Source of the DNA: Anthoceros angustus
Taxonomy: Eukaryota; Streptophyta; Anthocerotopsida; Anthocerotales; Anthocerotaceae
NCBI GenBank assembly: GCA_010909165.1
Contig: MU008160.1
Span: 1,798,001-1,862,000, forward strand
Reading direction: 5' to 3'
Length of the DNA stretch: 64,000 nucleotides
The notes beneath the pieces were generated by a model, which was not told the origin of the DNA, did not search any database, and saw only the letters and a list, made by a program, of their open reading frames with translations. Numbering within the stretch: the first letter of the stretch is position 1; the number at the start of each line of letters is the position of its first letter. Shown in pieces: positions 21,671 to 32,035 of this stretch. The translations under genes and the position numbers were made by a program.

Positions 21671-22408
21671 GAGAGTGTGAGTGGAGGTTGAAGATCCCGT
21701 GAGTGGATGAGATGGAATGATGAGTGAGTGAACAAGTATTTTGAGAGTTGGTGAAGGCTGTAAGGTCTGGATGAGAACCTTGTAAGGACTGGAGAGGCGT
21801 GAGTGGAAGTGGAGATTGAATGGGCGTGAGGTGTGAGAACAAGGAGAGTTGAAGAGAGTCAGGGGAAACTTGGAGAGTGGGGAGGCTGAGAGGCACCTCA
21901 AGGGGCTGAGAGCGGAGAGGTCTGTGGAGCTGGAAGGTGAGCTGAAAGGCTGGAGAGGGGCAAGGAAGTCTCAAGAAGTGCCGCAAGAGTGAGGGAAAGT
22001 TATGGAGCAGAATCCGATTGGTGGATCTAACTTTGTGGATGAATAAGAGAGAGAGAGAGAGAGAGATCAGCCTTATCCACTTGGATCCCGACCGGGACCC
22101 ACCTTCTATTAATAGCCGACTGATCCCAAGGTGGACCCTCCGCTAGAAATAGAGGGGTTGCTAAGTTAGCAACCGGTCCCGCTGTCGGGTAGCATCGGTC
22201 GCGTGGCTAAGATAGCCATGTGTCCGAGTGTTGTTAGGGTAGTAGCGTCAGAATCGCTAGATGTTTGACGTGTCGTGTTGGTTGGATTGGCTATGTTTTG
22301 GTTGTCTTGACACGAAATCACTCCCTTGGGTACGAATCTCAAGTCTACAACGATAAAGAGGGTAAATGTGGCCTCTTTGTGACCACTTGGTTTAGAAAAT
22401 CACTCCAC

Positions 22409-24224
22409 ACATGCTGGGAGCAGTCTGGTTCACGTCGGCACGTAAGTCGTACTTCAACCCATCGATGAATTGTTCGATCTTCGGTTCTTCGTCCAAGCGG
22501 GGCATATCCAAGGTAAGCTGCAGAAACTTGTCGCAATATTCCTGAACCGTACCTTGCTGTTGTATTTTCCAGAATTAATGGTAGAGTTCTCTCCGATGGT
22601 TAACAGGTAAGAAGTGTTTGAGGAATGTCTGACGGAAGGAGGGCCAAGTGTAGATTGGCATCTCCATTCCTAGTTCCACCTGCTTCTCCCTTTGCCTCCA
22701 CCACCTGTAGGCATAACCCTCCAGAGACATCACGAAGAATTGGATTTTCTGCTGATCGTCCTTCTCTGTCGCATTCAGGTACTTGTCCAGTTTATCTAGC
22801 CAATCGTGTACTGCCTGGGCATCCTTCTCATTCCCATTGAATGTGGTTGTCCTGATCTTCCTTGCGATCATTGTCTGTCGTATGATGATGCGTCGCCGTC
22901 TCCGACTCGATTTGCTCGGTATGCCTTTCCCATGCTTCCAGTGTTCGTGCTCGAGGAGCCTAGGCGTCGGACCGGGGCCTTGATATCCTTGTTTTGCATT
23001 CCCCAGGTAAGAGTTCTACCACCAGCCTTCGTAGAGTTTCCTCCTCCATGCTCCGTACTGGTCCCGTGGGTTCCGCGGACGTCGTCTTCTCCGCATCTGA
23101 TTGGCGCAGTGTGTCTGTGTAGGGGTGACCGCATCGCGTGTTGGCGGGCCAGACCGGCCAGCGCCAAAGACCGCCGCATCCGGCAAGAGGTGTCGAAATT
23201 GTGTGGCGCTGGTGTGGGCCGGGGCTTGGCAGGGACTGCTCTAAGGCTTGTAGCACACCACTCAGCTGTCATTCCAGACGTGTTTGGCCCTCTTCGGCAG
23301 GTCTACTCGATCAAAGGTCGCTCCATAGCTTTGCATCCGGTGTCCCTGTGAGACTAATGTCTCGGACACCGTAGGTCCTCTCCAAGTTTGCGGTGCGTTC
23401 TTGGTAGCACGGAGGCCTCAGCGGTGTGTGTGATGTGTCCCCATTGCAAGATTGGTGTTGCGAAGACCCGGCTCCTCCATTGGTGCGTGGAGCCGATTTT
23501 CTTCACCCCCTGGCGTGGATTGGCTCGGTGGTGTACTGCTGCCCAAAAGGCGCTCGGGTCGTTGAGCTCCTCGTAATCGCGCCACCTCCGCTTGGGATTG
23601 ACGCCGTTGGGCCAATTTCTGGCATCTCCTCGCCTCGGTTTCCCTCCCGGGTCCCAAGATCTGCAATCCGGTCAGCCTTCCATGATTAGCTAAGGTGGGT
23701 GCTTGCCTACCTCTCCGGGCGCACTCGCCGATTCCCCAGGCAGACTGCCTCGGCCATAGAGATCCGCTCTCCATCATGCGTGGTGAGACGTGGTCACTCA
23801 TGTTTGGTCACGCGCAAGGATTCCGGCGCAGGATCCGCCCATGTAATTGAGGGCTCGATATCAATGCAACACTCCACGGGCTTGGTCGGCTCCGGAGGTT
23901 GTGTCGAGTCTAGAATGGCCGTGTTCTTTCACGATTTGTGGGTACATAAGGGCTTGGCTGCTCGCCAAGAACCCTTGCAGATATCGCTCTGTACTACACG
24001 AGGTTCTTTTACACGCTTTCACACCGTCTAATTTCTTAGTTACGTATTTACCTAATTATGCATATACGCGTTATTACGGATCCCATTCCGTTGGTACTTG
24101 ACGTACCATTCGGGACGAGGTTTGAGTGGGTACCCGTTTTCTGAATACCTAGCCGGGTTCATGAGCGGTGTCGCGGCTTCGTGTCCCGAGTCTGTCTGGA
24201 TCCAAGCTGGTCACCTGTTGTGAC
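22409..24224 (-). mobile_element. Minus-strand Ty3/gypsy fragment of another family
   Basis: It interrupts the second gypsy copy at 22408. It holds a clear gag domain at its left end. At its right end, read on the minus strand, a sequence starting TGTCACAACAGGTGACC (near 24224) may be the beginning of an LTR. The portion between (22900-24000) carries no motif I can name. The fragment has no protease, RT or integrase. Confidence 0.5.
22575..22871 (-). pseudogene. Retrotransposon gag domain fragment
   Basis: A 98-codon frame with the retrotrans_gag signature: TFNGNEKDAQAVHDWLDKLD, YLNATEKDDQQKIQFFVMSL, then YRWWRQ and WPSFRQTFLKHF. The central W-W and F-L-hydrophobic pattern matches Gag capsid-like domains of Ty3/gypsy elements. 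It is cut at the 22408 junction, and the coding frame to its right is not recognisable. Its sequence is unlike the gag of the larger element, so it comes from a different family. Confidence 0.85.
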
Positions 24225-24711
24225 AGATCTATTTTTGGATATAGATATATTATTATTTTTTCTAATATTTTATTATATCTCAATTTATTTCAAACTTATT
24301 TTTAGAAAATTAAGTAAACAACTCAAGAATATGTACCTAATACGTTACGTGGTTTATTTATATTCTCTTCATGATGTCGGCTTAAGTTGATACACTTGCT
24401 ACATGATCAAATATTTGTTTACTAGCCTGCTGAAAGAATATTATGATGTCATATTATTTTTTTAATAAAATAACTATGTCAAGTTTCTTTTACAAGTAGA
24501 GTATTATGTTGATACGCAAAATACTATAAAGAAACAAAAGATGTGTATAATATACTTGTTCTAGATTGGCATATATGTTATGTGGTTAACAACTCCACAT
24601 GAAAATACAAGTGGAGTTGCTATTTCAAAATTGAAATTCTTGGATGTCAGTAAAGTTAAAAGACCAAAACCTATGTTCATAGAATTATCATTGAAATGAT
24701 TTTTATTCATA
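24225..24711. other. AT-rich spacer, no gene recognised
   Basis: Composition drops sharply from the GC-rich retroelement to AT-rich DNA near 24230. Only short openings and no motif were seen. Confidence 0.5.
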
Positions 24712-25188
24712 ATGAGGGTTCAATTTTTCTTCAATGTGTGTATCATTATGATACTTTCAATATGGCATGATTTAATATTAGAGGTTGTTGCTGGTAATCC
24801 GAACACTACATTAATAAACCACGAGTGTGGTGAGGGCATAGCATTAGGTGATCCTTTGCGGTTTTTTGTTTTAGCTGCACTAAATCGATTTATACAGATA
24901 GGATCAAAAGAATTCAACCCTCTTACATCTAATCCATATTACCGAGTCATGGCTATGAACGTTGCAAATTACCCAGTGTATAGATTGTTTGCAAGTCTTG
25001 TTTGCTATGCACCTAGAGAAACCATGAAATCGCTAGAAGACTGCTTCAATTGCCTCGCATATGTACAAAATGAACTTTTGATGAACCTTTGTCCTGCTAA
25101 AAGAAGTGGGCAAATTTTAGTTTTCGATTGTTTTTTGAGATACTCAGCTGATGAGCCAACATTTTGTCCGGCAACACCAACACCATAG
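24712..25188 (+). CDS. Secreted Gnk2 (ginkbilobin-2/DUF26) domain protein
   Basis: A single-exon 158-codon ORF from ATG. Residues 1-27 are a signal-peptide-like hydrophobic start (MRVQFFFNVCIIMILSIW). Residues about 30-155 match the Gnk2 fold: N-terminal NPNTTLINHEC, a central helix region, a Cys at VCYAPRE, the DCFNCL motif (C-x2-C) and the final FDCFLRY strand with its Cys. The length equals that of single-domain seed-plant ginkbilobin-like antifungal lectins; multi-domain kinases (CRKs) are ruled out because the ORF ends after one domain. Family members are apoplastic, some binding mannose and inhibiting fungi; function here is inferred. It is intact although it lies between retroelements. 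The stop is TAG at 25186. Confidence 0.8.
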   Translation: MRVQFFFNVCIIMILSIWHDLILEVVAGNPNTTLINHECGEGIALGDPLRFFVLAALNRFIQIGSKEFNPLTSNPYYRVMAMNVANYPVYRLFASLVCYAPRETMKSLEDCFNCLAYVQNELLMNLCPAKRSGQILVFDCFLRYSADEPTFCPATPTP

Positions 25189-26693
25189 AATTTGTGAATG
25201 GAGTTTCAAAGTAGCATCAATTCTTATTAAAGATTGCAAAAATATTAAGTTAAAAAAAACTTTCCATGTGTATGCTGGTTAAAGAATTTAGATTATTACA
25301 TTACGCATAGTTAGAACATAGGTACCTTATTAAGGCATTTGCTAAGACATCACTCATGCAAGTATGGAGGTGGGCTACGATAGATTGGCCATCCTTTGGC
25401 AACACACATGAAACAGGCCTTGGCAAACGAATATGGATAAGGCTAGGAAGTTGGATGAGACTTTTGGATGCCGTCCATGGGTCAGGGCAGGCTAGACTCC
25501 CTTGGGCTGATTATCCGTGTTCTTGTACCATGTAAATTGATTGATTGATACCCAAACAACATGAGTGATCCCTTTTTGTTCAACGTAAATGATAAACATA
25601 ATGAAATACCCCAACAACCAAAGATTGATATGGTTTTTTGAAGTGTAGCCAATTTTTTATTAATAAATAAGGGATCTTGGATGGATCTTTTTTTTCTTAG
25701 TGAAACAAATTTTAATGAATGAAGAGGGCAAAATACACTACCTATCTTAGATACAGGATAAACTGGAGGCAGTATACAATTATGAGTGTCTCGCCAATTG
25801 CAAATTAAGAGTGAGACCCACGTGCTCTAGCCTATGTATGAATCAACATATTGGCAATTTGTTGCACTAATGGGCTCAACACCACCATCCTTTTTATATT
25901 GTTCCATGCTAATTATCCTTTTTTCCGACTTGGATTTTAGAATCGCAAGTGGTGCAAAGATCAAATCGAAGTCGATATCAGGTAGCGGATCTGCTGGAAG
26001 AGCCCTTATCCAAGAGACTTGTACATCTTGCATCACAAGTGTTATGTCTGATTCAGCAAGTAAGCTTGGGGTTAGTGATCTTCTTAACAATAAAGAGTTG
26101 GACGATGTTCACTTCTATATAGAGCAATGACCTAGTAGTATTATCAAGCCCACAACCATAGTAGAAACTGTCTTCAAGATATTGATAAGTAGTGTGCAAG
26201 CACATAACCTTACCCAAGAGTGATCTTCAACTATCCCAATAGTTTTATATCGGTCTTTCTATCGCCATGAGTAGGTATAAGCTAGTCTTTTTGCAAGTGT
26301 AGATGGGTCTATAATCTTATCTCTTTCTGTTCAACAAAGTGATCATCTTAGAACATAGACAAATAATTCTATGCAAAGACTATAGTAAAGTCAAATACAA
26401 GCTTAACAAGTCACATTTAATTCATTCTATCAACCTTTTGAAAGGGCATTTATCAAACTAGTGTCATCCAAAAATTGTACTACAATGTTGAAGAGTGGGT
26501 TGGCCGTTGTGGCGTTAATTTGTGTTTAAACAACCATTTGCAGGTGACAAGTTCTCAACCTCTGAGATAAGGAACAAGTTCTAAGTTCCATTCTAAATTA
26601 GACAAAGCTCATATGTATTATATTTATGCTGAATAATAATCCTAATTTCTTATATTTTCTAATAGATTCTATTATTCTAATATTGTATTAATT
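25189..26693. other. AT-rich intergenic DNA without a supported gene
   Basis: Openings at 25834-26130 (plus) and 25827-26090 (minus) overlap in opposite directions and show no domain. Runs of T/A around 25250 and 25690 and a GATTGATTGAT tract at 25539 are the only features seen. Confidence 0.45.
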
Positions 26694-26842
26694 GGAACTC
26701 CGTGGTTAAGCAACCCTGCAGACCTGGTCCTCATAGCCACGAGTTTATTAGAACTCTGTATTTAAGCAACCCTCCAGACCCTGTCCTCATACCCATGAGT
26801 TTATTGGAACTCTGTAGTTAAGCAATCCTTTAGACAGATCAT
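26694..26842 (+). repeat. 56-bp tandem repeat, about 2.7 copies
   Basis: Units start at 26694, 26750 and 26806 with GGAACTC(C/T)GT, then TTAAGCAA(C/T)CC, then CCTCATA and GAGTTTATT. The array ends exactly at the TGTTGGGATGGGG start of the copia LTR. Confidence 0.85.
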
Positions 26843-27750
26843 TGTTGGGATGGGGTACCTCTGACCCCCGATTACTTTGGCCCTTGGTGGCCTACCCTAT
26901 TCTAAATGCCTTCGGGGCTGCTTCATTTATGATCTTTGCTCTCTCGCCTGCGAAAAGAGCTGTTGTTGTTAGGTCGAAGGGCCGCCTAATCTGTGATCTA
27001 TTTTATCTCGCCCACAAAAAGGGCTATTGTAGTAATGTTTTGAAGCCCGTTGAGGCCGTTGATGTAATTAAGGTTCTAAAGCTTTATTCTTTGGGATCCT
27101 CTAGAAGCCGTTTGAGGCTGCTGATGTATGGTTCTCAAGCTTTATTCTTTGGGATCCTCTAAAAGCCCTTTGAGGCTGCTGATGTATGGTTCTCAAGCTT
27201 TATTCTTTGGGATCCTCTAAAAGCCCTTTGAGGCTGCTGATATAAGGTTCTAAAGGCCTTCGGTGTCCTCTAAATGCCCTCTGAGGCTACCGATGTAAGG
27301 CTCTTAAGCCCTTTTGGATCCTCTAAATTAATTAGAATGAAAATACCCGATCAAATTCTCCAAAAAACAAACCCTAAACTCACAGCACGGTAGCATGGTA
27401 GCCCGACCTCTTGACCTGTTGGCGGACCGCACCTACCATGGTCAACCGCACACCACAATGCTCCACCCCGCAAACCCCAGACCCCTAGAGCTCCTAGGTC
27501 GAACTTCCCACGCAAATCCGCACCCGGGAGACCCCATGCATGGAATGTAGCAGCCTCGGCTTCGTGCGAGACCTACACAGCATACAGTGTAGGCTTTGCG
27601 TCCCCCAACATCGCTCCCCCACTTGACTACCTGCTGTCTTGCATAATGGTATATAAGGGTAAACCCAATGTTACCCATCAATTTGTGCGGTTTCCGTAGT
27701 TGCCCGTGTAGTTGTAATAGTTACGAAACAATTACCTAACACTCTGTACA
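26843..27750 (+). repeat. Putative 5' LTR of the Ty1/copia element
   Basis: Starts TGTTGGGATGGGGTACC, a common copia LTR opening, and ends CTCTGTACA. It contains the 58-bp repeats in the U3 part and a TATATAAG box near 27650. The last about 100 bp match, in inverted orientation, 34555-34650, including the sequence just beyond the LTR end, which supports placing the end at 27750. The left boundary is less certain. Confidence 0.6.
27071..27335 (+). repeat. 58-bp tandem repeat in the copia LTR, about 4.5 copies
   Basis: GGTTCTAAAGC or GGTTCTCAAGC starts at 27071, 27130, 27188 and 27246, with a diverged fifth start near 27298. Each unit has CTTTGGGATCCTCTAAAAG and TTTGAGGCTGCTGATGTA. The two central units are nearly identical, pointing to recent amplification. 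Confidence 0.9.
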
Positions 27751-28204
27751 TTACTCTCATCATTTCAAAATACTCTCTTGTGGCTCGTTCGCAAGGACGC
27801 AAAGAGCATTGTCTTCTCATAGCAAGATCTTTCATCAATCCTTAAATCACCAATCTGCAACGCCTTCACGCTCCAAAGGAATTGATCGACTGTCTCGCCG
27901 AATCCATCCAGATTCTTCTTGAGATTTGTCAAGATCATCTTTTTGCTTTGAGTCTTGACATAGACATGACCATGGCAGGCAGACGTTCTTTTGCACAACT
28001 CTAAGATAACAAGCTGCATGCAACCTAAGGAGGAGCATCCAGAGAAGGGCGACACATTAAATTTATCTTTCCTTTCCTACGATTCCGACTCTGAGTCAGT
28101 TGAATACTCAACTTTTCATGACTTTTCTCCTCATGTAGTGCAGGCTAGGTTAATTCTATAGGCTAAGTCACTATACAAATTGGTGAGTAACACCGTCCTA
28201 GCAA

Positions 28205-29080
28205 ATATGTCAGGTGGTATTCCTACACCTACCCCTAGAGTCACTCCAAGTATCATTTGTTCCTCTCAAGATAGAATTCAGGGACAAAGATAAGTTTAAT
28301 GATACCGATTATGCTATTTGGTCCATGAGGCTAACGCGGATCTTTGAAGAAAATGAGTTGATGGGCGTTGTAGACGGCTTTGAAGTCTGTCTTGCATCCC
28401 CACCAGAAGATGTTAACTTAGCCTGGCAGCGGAGGGACAGGAGGGCCCGATCAATCTTAATCGCTTCCCTAGATAGAACAATGATGCCCAATACCATCCA
28501 CCTCGAATGCTGTGCGGAAGGCATTTAAACTCATTTACGAAGAGCTCATCCTCCATGATGCATGCATATCGTGATTCCTTTAACTTACGGATGAAGGACA
28601 CTGAGCCTGTTGAGGGGTACATATACCAATTTAGGACTCTGAGGGCTAACTTGTCTTGTTGTGGCACTGTATTAACAAACGTTCATGAGGCTGCTGTCAG
28701 CCTTCTTGATTCTTTGCCGGATACCTACAGCTAGTAGGTGAGTTCTCAAAATGCAAAAATAAGAGCAGCAGTTCAAGCAGCAACTGCTGGTAGCACACCT
28801 GCTATTATATTGGAAGAGGTCCTTGGTGCACTCCTCGTGGAAGAAAGATCAAGGACTCTACAAAGAATCGAGATTCCATAGGCAACAACAACAATCGAGT
28901 GTTGTTTGCCTCTCGTGTGCATGGCAGATACCGAGGATGAGGCCGTGGGAGAGGCTTGTTTAATCAGTCTTCATCAAGACAACCCAACTTGCAGAAGAAA
29001 GCCTTTACATGCAATTGGTGTAAAATACTGGGGCATTACGAGAGGGATTGCAGAAAGAAGAAAAATGGTGAACCCAAGGG
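28205..29080 (+). pseudogene. Copia gag with CCHC zinc knuckle
   Basis: The frame from about 28208 reads into a UBN2/gag-polypeptide domain: TDYAIWSMRLTRIFEENELM, then LAWQRRDRRARSILIASLD, continuing after a frameshift at about 28520 with HAYRDSFNLRMKDTEPVEGY. A second shift leads to CNWCKILGHYERDC near 29010-29052, a perfect C-x2-C-x4-H-x4-C knuckle. In intact elements Gag packages the RNA. Stops and shifts (about 28530, 28735 and 28860) make this copy non-functional. Confidence 0.85.
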
Positions 29081-29099
29081 GGAGTCAACCCTTCTTGAC

Positions 29100-29470
29100 T
29101 TGTGTTGCTAGGGGATTATAGCGGGCTATTGATCAAGGGAATAGGTATTTTCATCATAAAGCTATCTAGTCATAGGAGTCTCATTCTCATTGGAGTGCTT
29201 TATGTCCCTGCTATGACGAAGAACCTCATGTTAGTTTACAAACATGCCTTGTGTGTGTGTTTGATTCACCTACATATGCTTTTATTCTCTCTGAGCTACG
29301 CACCACGCTAGATTCTAAGGCACATTGACGCATTTTTGTTGCCTATTCTGATGACGTGAATTGGGCTACAAGCTGTTTGATCCTGATCCTCGCTTATGAC
29401 TATTTCCATAAGTGTTGTCTTTGATGAAAATGCCGTCCTTCGAAGGAGGGCATTGAACCCTCATTCTGTG
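29100..29470 (+). pseudogene. Copia protease and integrase remnants
   Basis: 29115-29240 encodes LLIKGIGIF and GVLYVPAMTKNLM, the conserved protease-to-integrase linker of copia polyproteins. Near 29365-29460 the frames give YKLFDPDPR and VFDENAVLRR, the end of the integrase region. The catalytic integrase core between them is missing, so a deletion of about 1 kb is inferred. Confidence 0.7.
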
Positions 29471-29729
29471 CACATAATGAGGGTTCTTCCTTGATTTATG
29501 GAGTTCAAGTTGATGAGCCCCTTGACTCTGTGGATGTATGAGGTGACTCTAGGTTCAAAGGTGGACACTATGTAGCCATAGCTAGCACCTGTACACCCAC
29601 AACCAAGAGCTGTATGGCAAATACCTGAAGATTCAATAGTCGCAAAAGAGCTTTTTCCCCTTTTTATTGATGCTGAAGTTGTTGAATTTGCTGATGAAGT
29701 TGCTGACCCTGAGCACTTACCCCTTCCTC

Positions 29730-31015
29730 CATGGTAGACCTACTAGAAGAGGACATCTATATATGTCAGCTGAAGGCTACATAAAAAATACCGACAAGGT
29801 TCTGAAACTCCCAAAGACCTTGCCTTGGCTATTCGCAATCTTTCGGGGGCCTGGAATGAGGTCTTTCACCAAGAGCTAGGTTTTATTTGCCTTGATGTTG
29901 ATAATAGCATGTACATCCTATGTGAAGGACAAGACTTCATTATACTTTCTGTTTACGTCGATGATAATTTCCTGTTTAGTACGTCAGCTGCCTTAATGGA
30001 TAAGGTTAAGAGAATCCTACTTATCAGATTCGAAATGAGTGATTTGGGTGAACTCTTCTTTTCCTTAGGAGTGCATTTTCACTTCAATCATGCAGACCAT
30101 ACAATAGACATCCAGCAAGAGCACTTTGTCAAGCGCTATTACATTGTTTCCAAATGGAAGATGCAAAATCAGTGACAACTCTCATGGCAGCGGGAGAGAA
30201 GTTGTCCAAGGAACATTCATCTACCACTCTGGTCGAGCAGGAAGAGATGGCTAAGAAGCCATGACCGCAAGCTGTTGGTTGCTTGCTGTATTTGGTTGGG
30301 TGGACAAGATTATATATCAGCAGGGTTGTTAGTTGAGTTAGCCCGTTCTTTGAAAATCTCGGTATGGAACATTGGACTGCCATGAAGAGAATATTTCATC
30401 AAGTAAAGGGAACACCAAGGCGGGGCCTCAAGTATTCTAAGCAGCCAGACGGACTTGGGCTTTCTACTTTCTATGATGCTTATTGGGCAGGGGACCCAGA
30501 TACTCGAAAGAGTGTGGGAGCATAGTGGTGTTTAGTGGTGTTCTGATCAAGCAAGAAGATGCCTACTTTCGCCTCCAAAGACCAAGGGGCCTCAAGTATT
30601 CTAAGCCTGCACGGACTTGGGCTTTCTACTTTCTATGATGCTTATTGGGCGGGACCCGTGACAAAAAGAGTGGAGCATAGTGGTGTTTAGTGGTGTTCGA
30701 TCAAGCAAGAAGATGCCTACTTTCGCCTCCAAAGACCAAGGTGGATAACAAGCAACTCGAGAGATCTTATGCATTCGCACCTTTCTTAAAGGTTAGGCCA
30801 ACTCCTAGCCCCAACTTGATCGCTCGTGACAACCAACACCATCGCTCTTCCTCGCAACCACGTTGTCCATGCGAGATCGGAGCATATAGAAATCTCTCAC
30901 CGCTTTGGTATGACAGCAATGGACAACAAGGAGGTGTTTGTAGAGTATATACCGACAAGTGAGAATGTAGTGATTTCTTATTAAAGCCTTGCCTAAATTA
31001 GTACATGAACGACGT
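29730..31015 (+). pseudogene. Copia reverse transcriptase and RNase H
   Basis: An open stretch at 29825-30175 holds the RT palm: AWNEVFHQELGFICLDVDNS, the catalytic VYVDDNFLF (YVDD) and RFEMSDLGELFFSLG, then DIQQEHFVKRYY. After a frameshift come the QAVGCLLYLV-like and KRIFHQVKGTP-like boxes (30270-30415) and the RNase H end, including NKEVFVEYIPTSENV (30925-30970). A local duplication and several stops interrupt the RNase H part. It would convert element RNA into cDNA if intact. Confidence 0.85.
30423..30745 (+). repeat. About 167-bp tandem duplication in copia RNase H
   Basis: GGGGCCTCAAGTATTCTAAG begins at 30423 and again at 30590, and each unit runs through TTTCTATGATGCTTATTGGGC and AGATGCCTACTTTCGCC. 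The second unit is shorter by small deletions. Confidence 0.85.
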
Positions 31016-31992
31016 GACACCTTTTGTCACCGGTGTCCATAGCTTTTAGCGCTTCTCAAAGTTGGGATTATGCACTAAGTTCTAATTGTCTTTAGCTTTG
31101 TGAAGCTTAGCTTGGGGGGGGACTTTGCTTCATCATTATCTGGATATTCTTCCTTGTCTCCTCTCCAATCTCAACGGTTTCCTTGAAGGTCAGAGTAGTG
31201 GACTATTGGTTTTCTCTCTGTACATGCACTCAGCTACGCAGCACACAAGGAAGTCACTTCTTGCTGTTAGTCATTTGCGGCTTCAATTTTTCTTTGCCAC
31301 TCGCAGCACTTTCTTCTATGTCTTGGTCTTTGTTTTCCACTGCTTCCAACCTTTTGTTCAGCCTGCATAGCCTTAGCATCCAACCTCGTAGCCTTACCTT
31401 CAGTTTTCTAATTCCTCACTTCAGTCCCAAGTAAGTATCTTGAAGATAGGGCCTGCAGAGATCTCTCCATTTGAGTCCATGGGTAGTGATTTGCTCACGA
31501 GATCCTCGTTTGTTATCATCATTCCTCTCCTCTATGACTAGGCTTGAAGAGATCAGCATGAAAAGTTGCATACACTTGTCGTAGATGCCTATTGAAATCA
31601 AGTTCTTGCTTCTTTTTGGTAGATTTAGCTTTGGGCATCTCCACCAGCTCTGTGACATTGAGAGGAGCATCGAACTACACCAGATTTTTATCCTCCACGA
31701 ACATGGTGTGAAGACCAGCTTGGCGACCACCGTAGAGAATATGATGGAAGACACCCAAAACCTTTCACACCCAAGGCATTTCAACCCTAGCTACAAGTTC
31801 AAGATTTTTGCACAATGTATGGGACTGAGAGACAAAGCGAGGACCGCAGCGTTCACTAATTCTTAATTTACTTTTAGGTCTAGGCGTTACCCTTATCAAT
31901 ACGAATCCTTCAAAACAAATTATAATACCATTATTAGTGAGTACAGTCACTAATTCTTGATTTACTTTTAGGTTTAGGTGTTATTTAAATAT

Positions 31993-32035
31993 AACATAAC
32001 ATAATTGTCCAAGACATGGACAATTATGTTATGTT
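31993..32035. repeat. Perfect hairpin, copy 1 (19-bp arms, 5-nt loop)
   Basis: Arms 31993-32011 (AACATAACATAATTGTCCA) and 32017-32035 are exact reverse complements around AGACA. The hairpin is preceded by two direct repeats of CACTAATTCTTRATTTAC about 100 bp apart. No terminal-repeat element boundary is clear; it may be a fold-back insertion. Confidence 0.9.

Larger units (their letters stand above)
18232..22408 (+). mobile_element. Second copy of the gypsy 5' internal region, truncated
   Basis: Follows copy 1 (about 8000-11450) through the extra ORF, the purine-rich non-coding part, the (AG)n run (22046-22066) and the hairpin with GGTTGCTAAG near 22157. The match ends at CACTCCACA near 22408, before gag. 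It contains one extra 722-bp duplication. Differences from copy 1 are mostly 1-6 bp indels. No coding gag or pol of this copy remains. Confidence 0.8.
26843..31110 (+). mobile_element. Ty1/copia LTR retrotransposon, decayed
   Basis: LTR, then gag with zinc knuckle, protease-like region, integrase C-terminal piece, RT and RNase H in that order; integrase before RT identifies Ty1/copia. Most of integrase is deleted. A G-run (TTGGGGGGGGAC near 31110) could be the polypurine tract, but no 3' LTR follows. Instead the 3' part is duplicated (see 30688-34554). Confidence 0.8.

Noticed and set aside
26694-27335. CRISPR-like array
   Set aside because: Repeats are directly tandem without unique spacers and lie in a eukaryotic LTR element.
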